A DNA stretch of 5,931 bases, from NCBI GenBank assembly GCA_003556835.1, contig PWQG01000317.1, forward strand, positions 1-5,931. Direction: 5' to 3'. This document shows positions 4,559-5,931 of this stretch, one piece after another (positions within the stretch are counted from its first letter, which is position 1; each line of letters starts with the position of its first letter). Both the position numbers and the translations under genes were made by a program. The notes below the pieces were generated by a model. That model worked only from the letters and a program-made list of their open reading frames with translations, searched no databases and had not been told where the DNA came from. Source of the stretch: Gammaproteobacteria bacterium. Lineage in GTDB: Bacteria > Pseudomonadota > Gammaproteobacteria > Pseudomonadales > Pseudohongiellaceae.

Positions 4559-5931
4559 TCAGGCACTTTCACGGTGATCACGACCGGCCTGCTGTTTCTT
4601 CAGATGAATCAGCAAAAGGGAGACTGCGGCAGGTGTGATCCCCGGGATGCGCGCGGCGCGGGCGATGGTTTCCGGCCGCGCCTGTTCCAGCTTCTGCTTG
4701 AGTTCGTTGGACAGGCCATCCATACGCTGATAATCGATATCGGCGGGCAACGGCGTGTTTTCATGGCGCTTGAGCTTGCGGATGTCCTCTTCCTGACGGT
4801 CGATATAGCCTTGATACTTGATCTGTATCTCGACCTGCTGTGCCGCCTGGGGATCAATGCTGATGTCGGCAGTGCCATGCACCGCCTCATTGAGTCGCCG
4901 GTAGTCCAGTTCAGGGCGGGCCAGCAGATCGGCCATGCTGTATTCGCGGGACAGCGGCTTTTCCAGCAATTTGTTGATGCGGGCAGCCTCTTCAGACGCA
5001 GGCTGGATCCAGCGCGAACGCAGGCGCTGTTTCTCCGCGGCCACCTGTTCCTGTTTCTGCGAGAAGGCCTCCCAACGCCGGTCATCGACCAGACCGATTT
5101 CCCGGCCTTTGGTGGTCAGACGCAGATCCGCGTTATCCTCGCGCAGCAGCAGGCGGTATTCGGCCCGGCTGGTGAACATGCGATACGGCTCATTGGTTCC
5201 CAGGCTGATCAGGTCATCCACCAGCACACCGATGTAGGCCTCATCGCGCCGCGGGCACCAGGCGTCCTTCTCCTGCACGGCCAGGGCCGCATTGAGGCCC
5301 GCCAGCAGACCCTGGGCCCCAGCTTCCTCGTAGCCGGTCGTGCCATTGATCTGGCCGGCAAAATACAGGCCTTCCACAAAGCGCGTTTCCAGCGAGTACT
5401 TCAAATCCCGTGGGTCAAAGAAATCGTATTCGATGGCATAACCCGGGCGGGTGATATGGGCGTTTTCAAAACCACTAATCTGTCGCACCATGTCCAGCTG
5501 CACATCGAAAGGCAGACTCGTGGAAATGCCATTGGGATACAGTTCATTGGTGTCCAGGCCTTCGGGCTCCACAAAAATCTGATGTGAATCCTTGTCCGCA
5601 AAACGCATCACCTTGTCCTCGATGGACGGGCAATAACGCGGACCCAGACCCTCAATCACGCCGGTATACATGGGCGAGCGATCCAGTCCGGAACGGATGA
5701 TGTCGTGACAGGCCGCATTGGTCTGGGTAATGAAACAGGGAATCTGCCGGGGGTGGTCCTCAACGCGGCCCAGATAGGACATCACCGGCAGCGGCGTGTC
5801 ACCATGCTGCTCCTGCATCAGGGAGAAATCCACGCTGCGTGCGTCGATGCGCGGCGGAGTGCCCGTTTTCAAACGTTCCACACGGAACGGCATTTCCCGC
5901 AGACGGGCGGCCAGGGGCAGGGAGGGCGGAT
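4559..5931 (-). CDS. mnmG: tRNA uridine 5-carboxymethylaminomethyl modification enzyme MnmG, 5' end cut by window edge
   Basis: MnmG (GidA) is an FAD enzyme that works with the GTPase MnmE to add the carboxymethylaminomethyl group to wobble U34 of several tRNAs, using methylene-tetrahydrofolate. The frame enters from the right edge without a start and gives 456 complete codons to a TGA, about the last 72% of a protein near 630 residues long. The FAD-binding N-terminus is outside. The first residues, PPSLPLAARLRE, align with E. coli near residue 173, and the ATG at 5893 is internal, not a start. Family signature 1 is at 5600-5644 (GPRYCPSIEDKVMRF, with the conserved Cys). Signature 2 is at about 5285-5359 (AGQINGTTGYEEAGAQGLLA). 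PCFIT, a second conserved cysteine, lies near 5735-5740. The C-terminal helical domain, which binds MnmE and tRNA, ends in GITPAAVSLLLIHLKKQ. No disruption is seen. Confidence 0.98.
   Translation of the reverse strand, partial: PPSLPLAARLREMPFRVERLKTGTPPRIDARSVDFSLMQEQHGDTPLPVMSYLGRVEDHPRQIPCFITQTNAACHDIIRSGLDRSPMYTGVIEGLGPRYCPSIEDKVMRFADKDSHQIFVEPEGLDTNELYPNGISTSLPFDVQLDMVRQISGFENAHITRPGYAIEYDFFDPRDLKYSLETRFVEGLYFAGQINGTTGYEEAGAQGLLAGLNAALAVQEKDAWCPRRDEAYIGVLVDDLISLGTNEPYRMFTSRAEYRLLLREDNADLRLTTKGREIGLVDDRRWEAFSQKQEQVAAEKQRLRSRWIQPASEEAARINKLLEKPLSREYSMADLLARPELDYRRLNEAVHGTADISIDPQAAQQVEIQIKYQGYIDRQEEDIRKLKRHENTPLPADIDYQRMDGLSNELKQKLEQARPETIARAARIPGITPAAVSLLLIHLKKQQAGRDHRESA

Noticed and set aside
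4574..5587. A 337-codon open frame on the plus strand antisense to mnmG
   Set aside because: It lies wholly opposite a strongly conserved gene and has no recognisable motif. Long antisense frames are expected in GC-rich coding DNA.

Overview
This window is a compact housekeeping stretch of a gammaproteobacterial chromosome. All seven genes lie on the minus strand, so they are described here from right to left. In order they are mnmG (5' end missing), rsmG, parA, parB, atpI, atpB, atpE and atpF (3' end missing). The order mnmG-rsmG-parA-parB-atpI-atpB-atpE-atpF (older names gidA-gidB-soj-spo0J-unc) is the classic origin-proximal arrangement of non-enteric gammaproteobacteria such as Pseudomonas. 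Escherichia coli has the same flanks but lacks parAB between rsmG and atpI. AtpF, AtpB, MnmG and RsmG all align closely with the E. coli proteins as I remember them. I cannot name a genus. The AtpE sequence is somewhat divergent and argues against Enterobacteriaceae and against a typical Pseudomonas.

Right half (about 2108-5931): mnmG, rsmG, parA and parB are separated by only 17, 27 and 28 bases and are probably co-transcribed. MnmG modifies the wobble uridine of tRNAs, RsmG methylates 16S rRNA, and ParA/ParB segregate the chromosome origin. I see no terminator between any of these genes or after parB.

Left half (1-2107): the 99-base gap between parB and atpI holds a near-consensus sigma70 promoter (TTGATA, 17-base spacer, TATAAT) only eight bases beyond the parB stop. 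It should drive the ATP synthase operon. The operon begins with atpI (assembly factor), then atpB (subunit a), atpE (subunit c) and atpF (subunit b), which together are the membrane Fo sector. The F1 genes (normally atpHAGDC) would follow beyond the left edge.

I found no mobile element, CRISPR array, RNA gene, DnaA-box cluster or unknown gene, and nearly every base is assigned to a conserved gene. I see no undescribed biological system. The points worth a second look are small: the atp promoter and its leader, unusual residues in the first helix of the c subunit, an A-rich leader in front of atpE, and a 16-base parS-like inverted repeat inside mnmG. Two start sites need care, because the longest open frames overextend parB and atpE.
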